From Streptomyces sp. RB17 (GTDB taxonomy: Bacteria > Actinomycetota > Actinomycetes > Streptomycetales > Streptomycetaceae), in assembly GCF_009604455.1 (NCBI RefSeq), contig NZ_WEGL01000009.1, positions 186,001-250,000 on the forward strand: a DNA stretch of 64,000 bases, in the 5' to 3' direction. Both the position numbers and the translations under genes were made by a program. Below the pieces are notes generated by a model. The model was given only the letters and a program-made list of their open reading frames with translations. It was not told the origin of the DNA and made no database searches. Positions 35,553 to 43,813 of the stretch are shown one piece after another (the first letter of the stretch is position 1; each line of letters starts with the position of its first letter).

Positions 35553-36482
35553 TCACCCCACTCCCGCGGTGAGCGTCGTCAGCAGCCGCTGCAGGGAGCC
35601 GCCGAGCCCCCACCGCCTGGCGAGCTCCTCCAGCGCCACCGGGTCCCGCGGGGCCTGCGGCAGGGCCGTGTCGACGTCCGGCAGCGGTACGTCGTCCGCC
35701 ACCCGCACCACCTTCGGCGCGACCGCGACATACGGGCCGGCCTCGGTGAGCCGCTTGCGCTGCGACGGCGTGAGCCTGGCCTCGGGGTCGTCGACCGCCG
35801 TCATGATCCCGGCCAGGTCGCCGAACTCGGCGAGCAGCTTGGCGGCCGTCTTCTCGCCGATCCCGGCCACGCCGGGCAGTCCGTCGCTCGGGTCGCCGCG
35901 CAGCAGCGCCAGATCCGCGTACCCCCGCCCGTCGACCCCATACTTCTCGCGCAGCACCGCCTCGTCGGTCAGCTGCAGGGTGCCGACGCCCTTCAGCGGA
36001 TACAGCACCCGGATCCCGCGCGCGTCGTCCACCAGCTGGTACAGGTCGCGGTCGCCGGTGACGATGTCCACCGGGCCCGTGGCGCGCGCGGTGAACGTGC
36101 CGATCACGTCGTCCGCCTCGTAGCCCGCCACGCCGACCCGGGCGATGCCGAGCGCGTACAGCACGTCCTCGATGACCGGCACCTGCGGGGAGAGGGTGTC
36201 CGGCACCTCCTCCACGTCCGGTGCGTCCTCGTGCTCCTCGGCCACCCGGTGCGCCTTGTAGGTGGGGATGAGGTCCACCCGCCACTGCGGCCGCCAGTCG
36301 GCGTCCATACAGGCCACCAGGTGCTGCGGCCGGTGGTCCCTGACCAGCCGGTCGATGAAGTCCAGCAGTCCGCGCACGGCGTTCACCGGCGTGCCGTCCG
36401 GAGCCCTCACGGAGTCCGGGACGCCGAAGTAGGCGCGGAAGTACAGCGATGCGGTGTCGAGCAGCATGAGTCGTCCGGTCAC
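35553..36482 (-). CDS. 5'-3' exonuclease (Pol I N-terminal-like)
   Basis: A 309-residue stand-alone FEN-type nuclease resembling the 5' nuclease domain of DNA polymerase I. Metal-site motifs are LMLLDTASLYFRAYFG at the start, AGYEADDVIGTF and TGDRDLYQLV near residues 120-145. The helix-hairpin-helix GVAGIGEKTAAKLLAEFG near 205 binds DNA. Such proteins process flaps and RNA primers. GTG 36482 is used; ATG 36467, five codons later, is also possible. The small membrane-protein gene upstream on the same strand ends 29 bp away. Confidence 0.9.
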   Translation of the reverse strand: MTGRLMLLDTASLYFRAYFGVPDSVRAPDGTPVNAVRGLLDFIDRLVRDHRPQHLVACMDADWRPQWRVDLIPTYKAHRVAEEHEDAPDVEEVPDTLSPQVPVIEDVLYALGIARVGVAGYEADDVIGTFTARATGPVDIVTGDRDLYQLVDDARGIRVLYPLKGVGTLQLTDEAVLREKYGVDGRGYADLALLRGDPSDGLPGVAGIGEKTAAKLLAEFGDLAGIMTAVDDPEARLTPSQRKRLTEAGPYVAVAPKVVRVADDVPLPDVDTALPQAPRDPVALEELARRWGLGGSLQRLLTTLTAGVG

Positions 36483-36511
36483 GCTCGCATCATGCCGCAC
36501 CGCACCGACAG

Positions 36512-36868
36512 TCACCCGGCCGACGACATCAGCCACCTCCAGCGCGGCTGCTCCGTGCGAAGCGTCGCGGCGGCCAGCAGGGTCACGGGCACGGCGGCCC
36601 AGGCCGGCCACAGCCACCACGCGGAGACCACCGCGGCCACGAGCTGCAGGAGCACGAACACGACGGTGACCCAGCCCGGGACGGGCACGACCACCTTGTT
36701 CTTGTCGCCCGGAGTGGCGAAGACCGCCGGCCCACCGATGAGCACCACCAGCGACAGCACGGCCGCCGGCCAGGAGTACCGGGCCAGGGCCCAGGGCGTG
36801 GCCACCCACGCGACGAGCTCCGTGGCGAAACGGAACACGGACGGGACTCTGTCGTCGGGTCGCTCCAC
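36512..36868 (-). CDS. Small membrane protein, DUF2568 (YrdB-like)
   Basis: A 118-residue protein with about four hydrophobic segments. The opening FRFATELVAWVATPWALARY and the loop GGPAVFATPGDKN match the DUF2568/YrdB group. Function unknown. GTG 36868 is preceded by GAGGGGGCGA. It may be cotranscribed with the exonuclease gene. Confidence 0.75.
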   Translation of the reverse strand: MERPDDRVPSVFRFATELVAWVATPWALARYSWPAAVLSLVVLIGGPAVFATPGDKNKVVVPVPGWVTVVFVLLQLVAAVVSAWWLWPAWAAVPVTLLAAATLRTEQPRWRWLMSSAG

Positions 36869-36995
36869 CGTCGCCCCCTCAACCGCGGTAGGCGGGCATC
36901 GTAGACCCGGCTGTGAGGTGAACCACTTAAAAGTTTGACCATCTCGATCCCGGGGAGGCGCCGTCACTGTCCTGTCCCCGAGACGAGAGGTACGC

Positions 36996-38072
36996 GTGCA
37001 CCCCAGGCTTGAGGCCGAGCATCTGTTCAAGGTGTTCGGCAGACGACCGGAACAAGCGGTGGAACGCCTGCGGCAGGGCGCAGACCGGAAGGAGCTGCGC
37101 GCCGACGGTACGACCGCCGCCGTGATCGACGCCTCCTTCCGGGTCGAGGCGGGTGAGATCTTCGTCGTCATGGGCCTGTCCGGCTCCGGCAAGTCCACCC
37201 TGCTGCGCATGCTCAACGGCCTGCTGGCGCCGACCGCGGGCAGCGTCCGCTTCGACGGCCAGGATCTGACCGCGCTCACCGCCCGCGGGCTGCGCGAGCT
37301 GCGCTCGAAGAAGATCAGCATGGTGTTCCAGCACTTCGCGCTGTTCCCGCACCGCAGCGTCCGCGACAACGCCGCCTACGGCCTGGAAGTGCAGGGCGTG
37401 CCCCGCGCCGAGCGCGAACGCCGCGCCGACGAGGCGCTCGCCCTGTGCGGCCTGGCCGGCTGGGAGGGCTCCTGGCCCGACGAGCTGTCCGGCGGCATGC
37501 AGCAGCGCGTCGGCCTCGCCCGCGCCCTCGCCACCGACGCCGACCTGCTCCTGATGGACGAGTCCTTCAGCGCCCTGGACCCGCTGATCCGCCGCGACAT
37601 GCAGGACCAGCTCCTGGAACTGCAGAAGACCCTGAAGAAGACCATCGTCTTCATCACCCACGACCTCAACGAGGCCATGCGCCTCGGCGACCGCATCGCC
37701 GTCATGCGTGACGGCCGCATCGTGCAGACCGGCACCGCCGAGGACATCCTGCTGCGCCCCGCGAACGACTACGTCGCCTCCTTCATCCAGGACGTCGACC
37801 GCTCGCGCGTGCTGACGGCGGGCGCCCTCATGGACACCTCGGTCACGGGCGAGGCCCCGCTGTGCGGCTGCGAGACCGCGACCCGCGAGACCCCGTTCAC
37901 GCAGCTGTGCGCGATCAGCGCCCGGCTGTCGCACCGGGTCTCCGTCGTGGACGAGGCGAACCGAGTCGTCGGTGTCGTTCCCCGGCAGCGGCTGGTCGGC
38001 TTCCTCGGCGACGAGACGGACGGTCCCGCGCCCTGCGACAACCCGGACGGGAAGGTGGTCGGCCGTGCCTAG
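36996..38072 (+). CDS. Glycine betaine/proline ABC transporter ATPase (OpuAA/ProV)
   Basis: A 358-residue ATPase of an osmoprotectant importer. Walker A VMGLSGSGKSTLLRML near residue 60, the signature DELSGGMQQRVGLARA near 165, Walker B DLLLMDESFSALDPLI near 183, and the switch His in FITHDLNEAMRLG. The last 85 residues contain one CBS-like segment (FTQLCAISARLSHRVSVVDE) in place of the usual pair. The N-terminal FKVFGRRPEQAVERLRQG matches ProV. GTG 36996 follows GAGAGG. The end overlaps the permease-receptor gene by 8 bp. Confidence 0.92.
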   Translation: MHPRLEAEHLFKVFGRRPEQAVERLRQGADRKELRADGTTAAVIDASFRVEAGEIFVVMGLSGSGKSTLLRMLNGLLAPTAGSVRFDGQDLTALTARGLRELRSKKISMVFQHFALFPHRSVRDNAAYGLEVQGVPRAERERRADEALALCGLAGWEGSWPDELSGGMQQRVGLARALATDADLLLMDESFSALDPLIRRDMQDQLLELQKTLKKTIVFITHDLNEAMRLGDRIAVMRDGRIVQTGTAEDILLRPANDYVASFIQDVDRSRVLTAGALMDTSVTGEAPLCGCETATRETPFTQLCAISARLSHRVSVVDEANRVVGVVPRQRLVGFLGDETDGPAPCDNPDGKVVGRA

Positions 38073-39882
38073 GATCCACCTCGGCGACTGGGTCGACTCC
38101 GGCGTCAACTGGCTGGTCGACCACCTCTCCTGGCTCTTCGACGCCGTCAAGGCCGTCATGGAGGGCATGTACAACGGCATCGACGCCGTCCTCGGCGCGC
38201 CCCAGCCGCTGCTGATGGCCGGCATCCTCGCCGTCATCGCCTGGTGGCTGCGCGGCCTGCTCGCCGGCGTCCTCGCCTTCGCCGGATTCGCGCTGGTCGA
38301 CTCGCTCGACCTGTGGGACCAGGCCATGTCCACGCTCGCCCTGGTCCTGGTGGCGACCCTGATCGCGCTGGCGATCTCCCTGCCGCTGGGCATCTGGGCG
38401 GCCCGCTCCAAGGCGGTCAGCGCGGCCGTACGACCCGCCCTGGACCTGCTCCAGACGATGCCGTCGATGGTCCTGCTGATTCCGGCCATGCTGTTCTTCG
38501 GCCTGGGCACCGCCGCCGGCGTGGTCGCCACCCTGATCTTCGCGCTCGCCCCCGGCGTCCGCATGACCGAGCTGGGCATCCGCCAGGTCGACGCCGAACT
38601 CGTGGAGGCCGCCGAGGCGTTCGGCACCGCCCCGCGCGACATCCTCTGGCGCGTTCAGCTGCCGCTCGCCCTGCCGACGATCATGGCCGGCGTCAACCAG
38701 GTCATCATGCTGGGCCTGTCCATGGTCGTCATCGCGGGCATGGTCGGCACCGGCGGCCTCGGCGGCGCCGTCAACGAGGCCATCGGCCAGCTCGACATCG
38801 GCTACGGCTTCGAGGCGGGCGTCGGCATCGTCGTCCTCGCCATCTACCTGGACCGCATCACCGGCGCCCTCGGCACCCAGCTGTCCCCGCTGGGCCGCAG
38901 GGCCGCCGCCAAGGCGCCCACGCGCGCGTGGGCGTACCGGCCGCGCCCGGCCGTCGCGGTCGTCGGCGTGGTCGTGCTCGCGCTCGTCGCGGGCGGCATG
39001 GGCATCTTCGGCTCGCCCACCGGTACCACCTCCGAGGCCTCCGGCACCGACGTCGGCAAGGGCAAGGAGATCCGGATCGGCTACATCCCCTGGGACGAGG
39101 GCGTCGCCTCGACCTTCCTCTGGAAGGAGCTCCTGGAGGAACGCGGCTTCAAGGTCACCACCACCCAGTACGCGGCCGGCCCCCTCTACACCGGCCTCGC
39201 CACCGGCCAGCTCGACTTCGAGACCGACTCCTGGCTGCCCACCACCCACGCCGAGTACTGGAAGAAGTACGGCAAGCAGCTCGACGACCTCGGGTCGTGG
39301 TACGGCCGGACCTCCCTGGAGCTGACCGTCCCCTCCTATGTGAAGGACGTCGACTCCCTGGCGGACCTGAAGGACCACGCCTCCGAGTTCGGCGGGAAGA
39401 TCGTCGGCATCGAGCCCAGCGCGGGCGAGATGGGCCTGCTCAAGAGCAAGGTCCTCAAGGCGTACGGCCTCGACGGCACCTACCAGGTCATCGACGGCTC
39501 CACCCCGGCCATGCTCGCCGAGCTCAAGCGCGCCTACGCCAGGAAGCAACCGGTCGTCGTCACCCTGTGGTCCCCGCACTGGGCCTACAGCGACTACGGC
39601 CTGAAGAAGCTCAAGGACCCCAAGGGCGCCTGGGGCAGCGGTGACGGCGTGCACACCCTGGCCCGCAAGGGCTTCGCCCAGGACAACCCGCAGGTCGGCC
39701 GCTGGCTGAAGGACTTCTCCATGACCGAGAAGCAGCTCACGGGCCTGGAGGCGCAGATCCAGAAGGCCGGCAAGGGCAAGGAGCAGGACGCCGTACGCGC
39801 CTGGCTGCGGGGGAACCCCGGCCTGGTCGACAGGTGGGCCCCGGTCGCCGGGAAGGACGCCAAGAGCCGGGCCGCCGAGTGA
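38065..39882 (+). CDS. Glycine betaine permease fused to substrate-binding domain (OpuABC)
   Basis: A 605-residue fusion. Residues 1-300 are a ProW-type permease with about six membrane segments and the coupling loop VEAAEAFGTAPRDILWRVQL near 185. After a further hydrophobic segment (about 295-320) the rest is an OpuAC-type receptor domain (about 335-600): EIRIGYIPWDEGVASTF, DFETDSWLPTTHAEYWKKYG and VVVTLWSPHWAY carry Trp/Tyr residues of the kind that cage quaternary amines. The receptor is thus tethered to the outer face of the permease, and no separate receptor gene is needed. GTG 38065 overlaps the ATPase gene. A nested hairpin follows. Confidence 0.92.
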   Translation: MPRIHLGDWVDSGVNWLVDHLSWLFDAVKAVMEGMYNGIDAVLGAPQPLLMAGILAVIAWWLRGLLAGVLAFAGFALVDSLDLWDQAMSTLALVLVATLIALAISLPLGIWAARSKAVSAAVRPALDLLQTMPSMVLLIPAMLFFGLGTAAGVVATLIFALAPGVRMTELGIRQVDAELVEAAEAFGTAPRDILWRVQLPLALPTIMAGVNQVIMLGLSMVVIAGMVGTGGLGGAVNEAIGQLDIGYGFEAGVGIVVLAIYLDRITGALGTQLSPLGRRAAAKAPTRAWAYRPRPAVAVVGVVVLALVAGGMGIFGSPTGTTSEASGTDVGKGKEIRIGYIPWDEGVASTFLWKELLEERGFKVTTTQYAAGPLYTGLATGQLDFETDSWLPTTHAEYWKKYGKQLDDLGSWYGRTSLELTVPSYVKDVDSLADLKDHASEFGGKIVGIEPSAGEMGLLKSKVLKAYGLDGTYQVIDGSTPAMLAELKRAYARKQPVVVTLWSPHWAYSDYGLKKLKDPKGAWGSGDGVHTLARKGFAQDNPQVGRWLKDFSMTEKQLTGLEAQIQKAGKGKEQDAVRAWLRGNPGLVDRWAPVAGKDAKSRAAE

Positions 39883-39936
39883 GCCGAGAGCCTGGCGGCC
39901 GGGTGACCTGACGACTGACCCGGACCGCCACCCGAG

Positions 39937-39982
39937 GGGCGGGCACCGCCGGACGCCGCCGAGCGTCCGGCGCGGCCCGCCC
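39937..39982 (+). terminator. Nested hairpin after the OpuA operon
   Basis: Outer stem 39937-39944 with 39975-39982 (8 bp) and inner stem 39949-39956 with 39963-39970 (8 bp) share a 6-nt loop. No T-run follows. It lies 55 bp after the operon. Confidence 0.75.
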
Positions 39983-40318
39983 TTCGCGGCCTCTCCGGTA
40001 CGTCAGGCGCATCGCACCGGGGTACGGCAAGAATCCGGCCAACCACGCACCGTGATGAGCCGTGGCCCTCGCCCGGCCGCCCGGCCCTGCTGGCCGGCAT
40101 GTTCGCCCCCGGCCCGGACTCCGCGCCGGACCGGTCCGAGGCCCCGTCACACTGGCGCGAACCGTGAGGGTGGCGGCTCGGCAGCATGTCGGGTATGTGA
40201 CAGCCACGTGAAACGGTTTGCCGAACATGCGTAGGGTGCAGAGAAGTCATCAGAAGAGGTGTGCCCGGACCCGGGCACCCGGACAGCGGCACGACGAGCG
40301 GGGGAGGGAGCCGGAGCG
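39983..40318. other. Gene-free region between OpuA terminator and XRE gene
   Basis: About 330 bp with no convincing ORF. TGAAAC near 40210 and TAGGGT near 40233 are about 17 bp apart and could be the promoter of the XRE-cupin gene; the -35 match is poor. I see nothing else supported. Confidence 0.4.
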
Positions 40319-40891
40319 ATGGGCGACCACAAGGAACAGCAGCCCGTGCGGGTGGGCGCGGCCGTCCGGCGGCGTCGTCGTGCCCTGGAACTGACCCTCG
40401 CCGTCGTGGCCGAGCGCAGTGGTCTGTCGGTGCCCTTCCTCAGCCAGGTCGAGAACGACCGGGCCCGGCCCAGCCGCACCTCGCTGGAGAAACTGGCCGA
40501 CGCCCTGCGCACCACGGCCGTCGAACTGCTCGCGGCCGCCGACCCGGCGGCCAGCGTGGACCTCGTCCGCGCCGACCCGGCCGCCGAGGGCGACCTGGAG
40601 CCCCGGACCCGCTCCCTGGTGCGTGGCCACCACCAGCTGCATGCCTCCGAGTTCACCGGCGACCACGACGCCGGCCGCGAGTTCCAGCACCGCAACGACG
40701 AGCTGATGTACGTCGCCGACGGGGCGGTGGAGATCGAGGCGGAGGGGCGCGCGTACCGGCTCGGCCGCGGCGACACCCTGTACCTGACGGGCGGCGTACG
40801 GCATCGGTGGCGGGCGACGGTGCCGGACACGCGGGTGATCGTGGTGGCGGTCGCCGAACACATCGAGGCCGTGCAGGACCGGTCCCGGTAG
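40319..40891 (+). CDS. XRE-family regulator with C-terminal cupin domain
   Basis: A 190-residue DNA-binding protein. The N-terminal HTH (about 10-65) contains LELTLAVVAERSGLSVPFLS and QVENDRARPSRTSLEKLADA. A cupin barrel follows (about 100-185) with EFQHRNDELMYVADGAVEIE and RGDTLYLTGGVRHRWRA, a possible small-molecule or metal pocket. The arrangement is that of MerR/PuuR-like XRE-cupin regulators of catabolic genes. ATG 40319 follows GGGGGAGGGAG. Its stop overlaps the next gene by one base, so the two are coupled. Confidence 0.88.
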   Translation: MGDHKEQQPVRVGAAVRRRRRALELTLAVVAERSGLSVPFLSQVENDRARPSRTSLEKLADALRTTAVELLAAADPAASVDLVRADPAAEGDLEPRTRSLVRGHHQLHASEFTGDHDAGREFQHRNDELMYVADGAVEIEAEGRAYRLGRGDTLYLTGGVRHRWRATVPDTRVIVVAVAEHIEAVQDRSR

Positions 40892-41610
40892 TGCGGGTCG
40901 TCTCCCTGGTCCCGTCCCTCACCGAGGCGGTGGCGGTGACCCTGCCCGGGGTGCTGGTCGGCGTCACCGACTGGTGCACCCACCCGCCGGAGCTGGATGT
41001 CACCCGCATCGGCGGAACGAAGAACCCCAAGGTCGACCACATCCTCGCCCTCGCCCCTGATCTGGTGATCGCCAACGAGGAGGAGAACCGCGCCCCGGAT
41101 CTGGACGCTCTGCGCGCCGCAGGCCTCGATGTGCTGGTCACCGAGGTGCGCAGCGTGCCGCAGGCGTTCACCGAGCTGGAACGGGTGCTCAGCGCGTGCG
41201 GCGCGCCGGTGCGCCCGCACTGGCTGGCGGAGGCGGAGGCGGTCTGGACGGCGCTGCCCCGGCCGGAGAGCCGTACGGCGGCGGTCGTACCGATCTGGCG
41301 CCGGCCCTGGATGGTCCTGGGCCGGGACACCTTCGCCGGTGACGTCCTGGCCCGGCTCGGCGTGGACCACCTGTACGCCGGCCACCCCGACCGCTACCCC
41401 CGCGTCCCGCTCGACGAACTGCGGACGGCGGCCCCGGAGCTGGTGGTGCTGCCCGACGAGCCCTACCGCTTCACCGCCGACGACGGCCCGGAGGCCTTCC
41501 CCGGCCTGCCCTGCGCCCTGGTCAGCGGTCGGCACCTGACCTGGTACGGCCCGTCCCTGGCCGAGGCGCCACGGGTGCTGGCCGAGGCGCTGCGAGCAGC
41601 TCCCCGCTGA
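40891..41610 (+). CDS. Signal-less periplasmic-binding-like metal/cobalamin receptor
   Basis: A 239-residue protein of the BtuF-like helical-backbone receptor fold. Motifs are VRVVSLVPSLTEAVAV, GVTDWCTHPPELDVTRIGGT, KVDHILALAPDLVIANEEEN and VPIWRRPWMVLGRDTFAGDVL. It has no signal peptide or lipobox: the first strand of the fold begins at residue 2, so the protein should stay in the cytoplasm. A role in cobalamin or metal-chelate binding is inferred from the fold. GTG 40891 overlaps the XRE gene stop. Its last 88 bp overlap the convergent transporter gene. Confidence 0.82.
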   Translation: MRVVSLVPSLTEAVAVTLPGVLVGVTDWCTHPPELDVTRIGGTKNPKVDHILALAPDLVIANEEENRAPDLDALRAAGLDVLVTEVRSVPQAFTELERVLSACGAPVRPHWLAEAEAVWTALPRPESRTAAVVPIWRRPWMVLGRDTFAGDVLARLGVDHLYAGHPDRYPRVPLDELRTAAPELVVLPDEPYRFTADDGPEAFPGLPCALVSGRHLTWYGPSLAEAPRVLAEALRAAPR

Positions 41611-42685
41611 GCAGACCGCGTACGGTGCCGGCGGCGGCCGCCAGCCAGGCGGCGCCGAGCAGGGCGTACAGCCCGACGGCCAGCCCGTCGTAGGCCGCGA
41701 GACCGGTGTGCCGGGCGAGCGCCATCGCACCGGTGACACACGTGCCCACCGGGAAGGTGAACGCCCACCAGCTCATCGCGAACCCCATGCCCCGCCGGCG
41801 GGCCCGCACCACGTGTGCGGTCGCCAGCGCCAGCCACAGCAGCGCGAACCCCATGACCGGCACCCCGTACAGGACGGCGAAGACGGCGAGGCCGCGCGCG
41901 TCCGCGGCCGGTACGACCCCCGGGGCCGCGTCCGCGATCCTGCCGACCGCGGTGGTGGACTGCCCGAGCGGGCCCAGCACCAGGAACAGGGTCGGAGTGA
42001 GCGCGAGCGGCAGCGGACCCGAGACCAGCCGGGCGAAGACCAGCGACAGCATCAGCAGCGACGCGAACAGACTCAGCCCGAACAGCGCGAGACAGGCCAG
42101 CAGCAGGGTCTCGCGGGGCTGGCCCGCCGGCAGATGCGGCACCAGCAGCGGGCCGAGCGCCGCCGACACCATGGGGGCGACCAGCGGCAGCAGCCAGGCC
42201 GGGCTCGCCTGCGCGGGCTCGACGCGATGCCGTACGGCCATCAGGTACGGCACGGCCACGGCGGCCGCGAGCCCGATCGCCGTACCGGCGGTGAACAGGA
42301 CGGCGTCCAGGGCGACGGCCGTGCCGGTGCCGACCACCTCCCGCCCGGCCGTCATGGCACCGCCGCCGACCGCCAGCAGGGCCATCGACAGGCAGCCGTA
42401 GAAGGGGGCCACGGCGGGGTCCAGGAGATGGGCGCGGGCCTGGTCGCCGTGGCGGGCCCAGTGCACGGCCCTGGCCGCGAGCAGGGTCACCAGCATGATC
42501 AGGGACAGCACCCAGGCTCCGGCGAAGACATCGCGCGGACCCGGCGTGTGTGCGGGCAGCGCGACCCCGGCCGAGCCGAGGATGGCGGTGCCCATGACGG
42601 CGGCGTACCAGTTGGGGCCCAGGTGGCGGACCCGGGCGGCGGGTGGGGCGGAGGCGGTGGACAAGGGCTGGGCTGCGGTGACCAT
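41522..42685 (-). CDS. TDT-family (TehA/SLAC1-like) transporter
   Basis: A 387-residue membrane protein with about ten hydrophobic segments, beginning RHLGPNWYAAVMGTAILGSA, a characteristic opening of the tellurite-resistance/dicarboxylate transporter (TDT) family. WWAFTFPVGTCVTGAMALA near residue 305 matches the family signature. The substrate may be sulfite, a C4-dicarboxylate or an anion; this cannot be told from the sequence. The Pro/Arg-rich C-terminus reads into the end of the convergent receptor gene. It is divergent from a LysR gene, the likely regulator. Confidence 0.86.
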   Translation of the reverse strand: MVTAAQPLSTASAPPAARVRHLGPNWYAAVMGTAILGSAGVALPAHTPGPRDVFAGAWVLSLIMLVTLLAARAVHWARHGDQARAHLLDPAVAPFYGCLSMALLAVGGGAMTAGREVVGTGTAVALDAVLFTAGTAIGLAAAVAVPYLMAVRHRVEPAQASPAWLLPLVAPMVSAALGPLLVPHLPAGQPRETLLLACLALFGLSLFASLLMLSLVFARLVSGPLPLALTPTLFLVLGPLGQSTTAVGRIADAAPGVVPAADARGLAVFAVLYGVPVMGFALLWLALATAHVVRARRRGMGFAMSWWAFTFPVGTCVTGAMALARHTGLAAYDGLAVGLYALLGAAWLAAAAGTVRGLLSGELLAAPRPAPVAPRPGTGRTRSGADR

Positions 42686-42741
42686 GGCATCACCGTGCCG
42701 TCACGGCTCACCCCTGACCAGGGAGTTCCTTTCTATCAGGG

Positions 42742-42758
42742 CATAAGCTGGTCTTATG
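42742..42758. promoter_or_regulatory. Inverted repeat overlapping the lysR start codon
   Basis: CATAAG (42742-42747), five bases, CTTATG (42753-42758): a perfect 6-5-6 inverted repeat whose last three bases are the LysR start codon. It includes a T-N11-A pattern of the kind bound by LysR regulators, so autoregulation and control of the divergent transporter gene are likely. Confidence 0.6.
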
Positions 42759-43694
42759 ACCGAGGTGGAGGGGCAGCGAGAGCGCACGGAACCGGAGCGC
42801 ACGGCATCACTGGCACACCGGGTGCCCGACCTGGCCGCGCTGGAGCTGCTGCTGGCGGTGGCGCGGCTGGGCAGTCTCGGTGCGGCGGCGCGCGAGGTCG
42901 GCATCACCCAGCCCGCCGCCAGCAGCCGGATCCGCTCCATGGAACGGCAACTGGGCGTGGCCCTCGTCGACCGCTCGCCGCGCGGCTCCCGGCTCACGGA
43001 CGCGGGCGCCCTGGTGACGGACTGGGCCCGCCGGGTGGTCGAGGCGGCGGCGGCCTTCGACGCGGGCGCACGGGCGCTGCGGGACCGGCGGGACTCACGC
43101 CTCCGGGTCGCGGCGAGCATGACCATCGCCGAGTACCTGCTGCCGGGTTGGCTGCTCGCCCTGCACGCCGAGCGCCCCGACACGGCGGTGTCCCTCCTCG
43201 CCGGCAACTCGGCGAAGGTCGCGGAACTCCTGCTGACCGGGGAGGCGGACCTCGGGTTCGTGGAGGGCCTTTCGGTCCCGACGGGCCTGGACTCCGCCGT
43301 CATCGCCCGCGACCGCCTGATCGTCGTCACCGCGCCCGGCCATCCCTGGGCCCGCCGCCGGCGCCCCGTGACGGCGGAGGAGCTGGCGGGCACCCCGCTG
43401 ATCCTCCGCGAGCGCGGCTCCGGCACGCGCCAGGTCCTGGACGCGGCCCTCGGCGGCCTCGCCCGCCCCTTGATCGAGCTGTCCTCCACCACGGCGGTCA
43501 AGGCCTCCGCCGTCAGTGGCGCGGGCCCCTCCGTCCTCAGCGAACTCGCGGTGGGCGAGGAACTGGCGATGCGACGCCTGGTCAGCATCCCGGTGGAGGG
43601 CGTGTCACTGCGCCGGGACCTGCGCGCGGTCTGGCCGACGGGCCACCGTCCGACCGGCCCGGCCCGCGAACTGCTGTCGCTGACGCGGGGGTGA
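42756..43694 (+). CDS. LysR-family transcriptional regulator
   Basis: A 312-residue regulator. The winged HTH (about 22-82) has ALELLLAVARLGSLGAAARE and VGITQPAASSRIRSMERQLG. The LysR substrate domain (about 105-300) includes LRVAASMTIAEYLLPGWL and GEADLGFVEG. It probably controls the divergent TDT transporter gene. No Shine-Dalgarno site precedes ATG 42756; the region upstream is the inverted repeat itself, so a leaderless transcript is possible. Confidence 0.88.
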   Translation: MTEVEGQRERTEPERTASLAHRVPDLAALELLLAVARLGSLGAAAREVGITQPAASSRIRSMERQLGVALVDRSPRGSRLTDAGALVTDWARRVVEAAAAFDAGARALRDRRDSRLRVAASMTIAEYLLPGWLLALHAERPDTAVSLLAGNSAKVAELLLTGEADLGFVEGLSVPTGLDSAVIARDRLIVVTAPGHPWARRRRPVTAEELAGTPLILRERGSGTRQVLDAALGGLARPLIELSSTTAVKASAVSGAGPSVLSELAVGEELAMRRLVSIPVEGVSLRRDLRAVWPTGHRPTGPARELLSLTRG

Positions 43695-43740
43695 CGGGGG
43701 TGCGGCCGGGCCTGCGCCGCGCATGCGGGTACGGCGGCCG

Positions 43741-43800
43741 CAACCCCTTGGGGGCGCGGGGAACCGCGCGAACGGCCGACCACGGAGCCGCACCCGGCAG
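43741..43800. repeat. Dispersed Streptomyces intergenic repeat, copy 2
   Basis: The convergent gap between the LysR and PuuD genes holds CGCGGGGAACCGCGCGA (43755-43771) within a GC-rich inverted context (CCCCTTGGGGG just before). The core matches the block at 19266-19282. From memory such blocks are common between Streptomyces genes. It may double as a bidirectional terminator. Confidence 0.5.
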
Positions 43801-43813
43801 CGCTTCGCGACCC

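Noticed and set aside
36930-36995. Promoter for the OpuA operon at the AT-rich ACTTAAAAGTTTGACC
   Set aside because: TTTGACC resembles a -35 box but no -10 hexamer lies at the right distance; the short palindrome is too weak to call an operator.
40052-40234. Possible 60-residue gene upstream of the XRE gene
   Set aside because: Arg/Pro-rich composition, no Shine-Dalgarno site and overlap with the probable promoter region.
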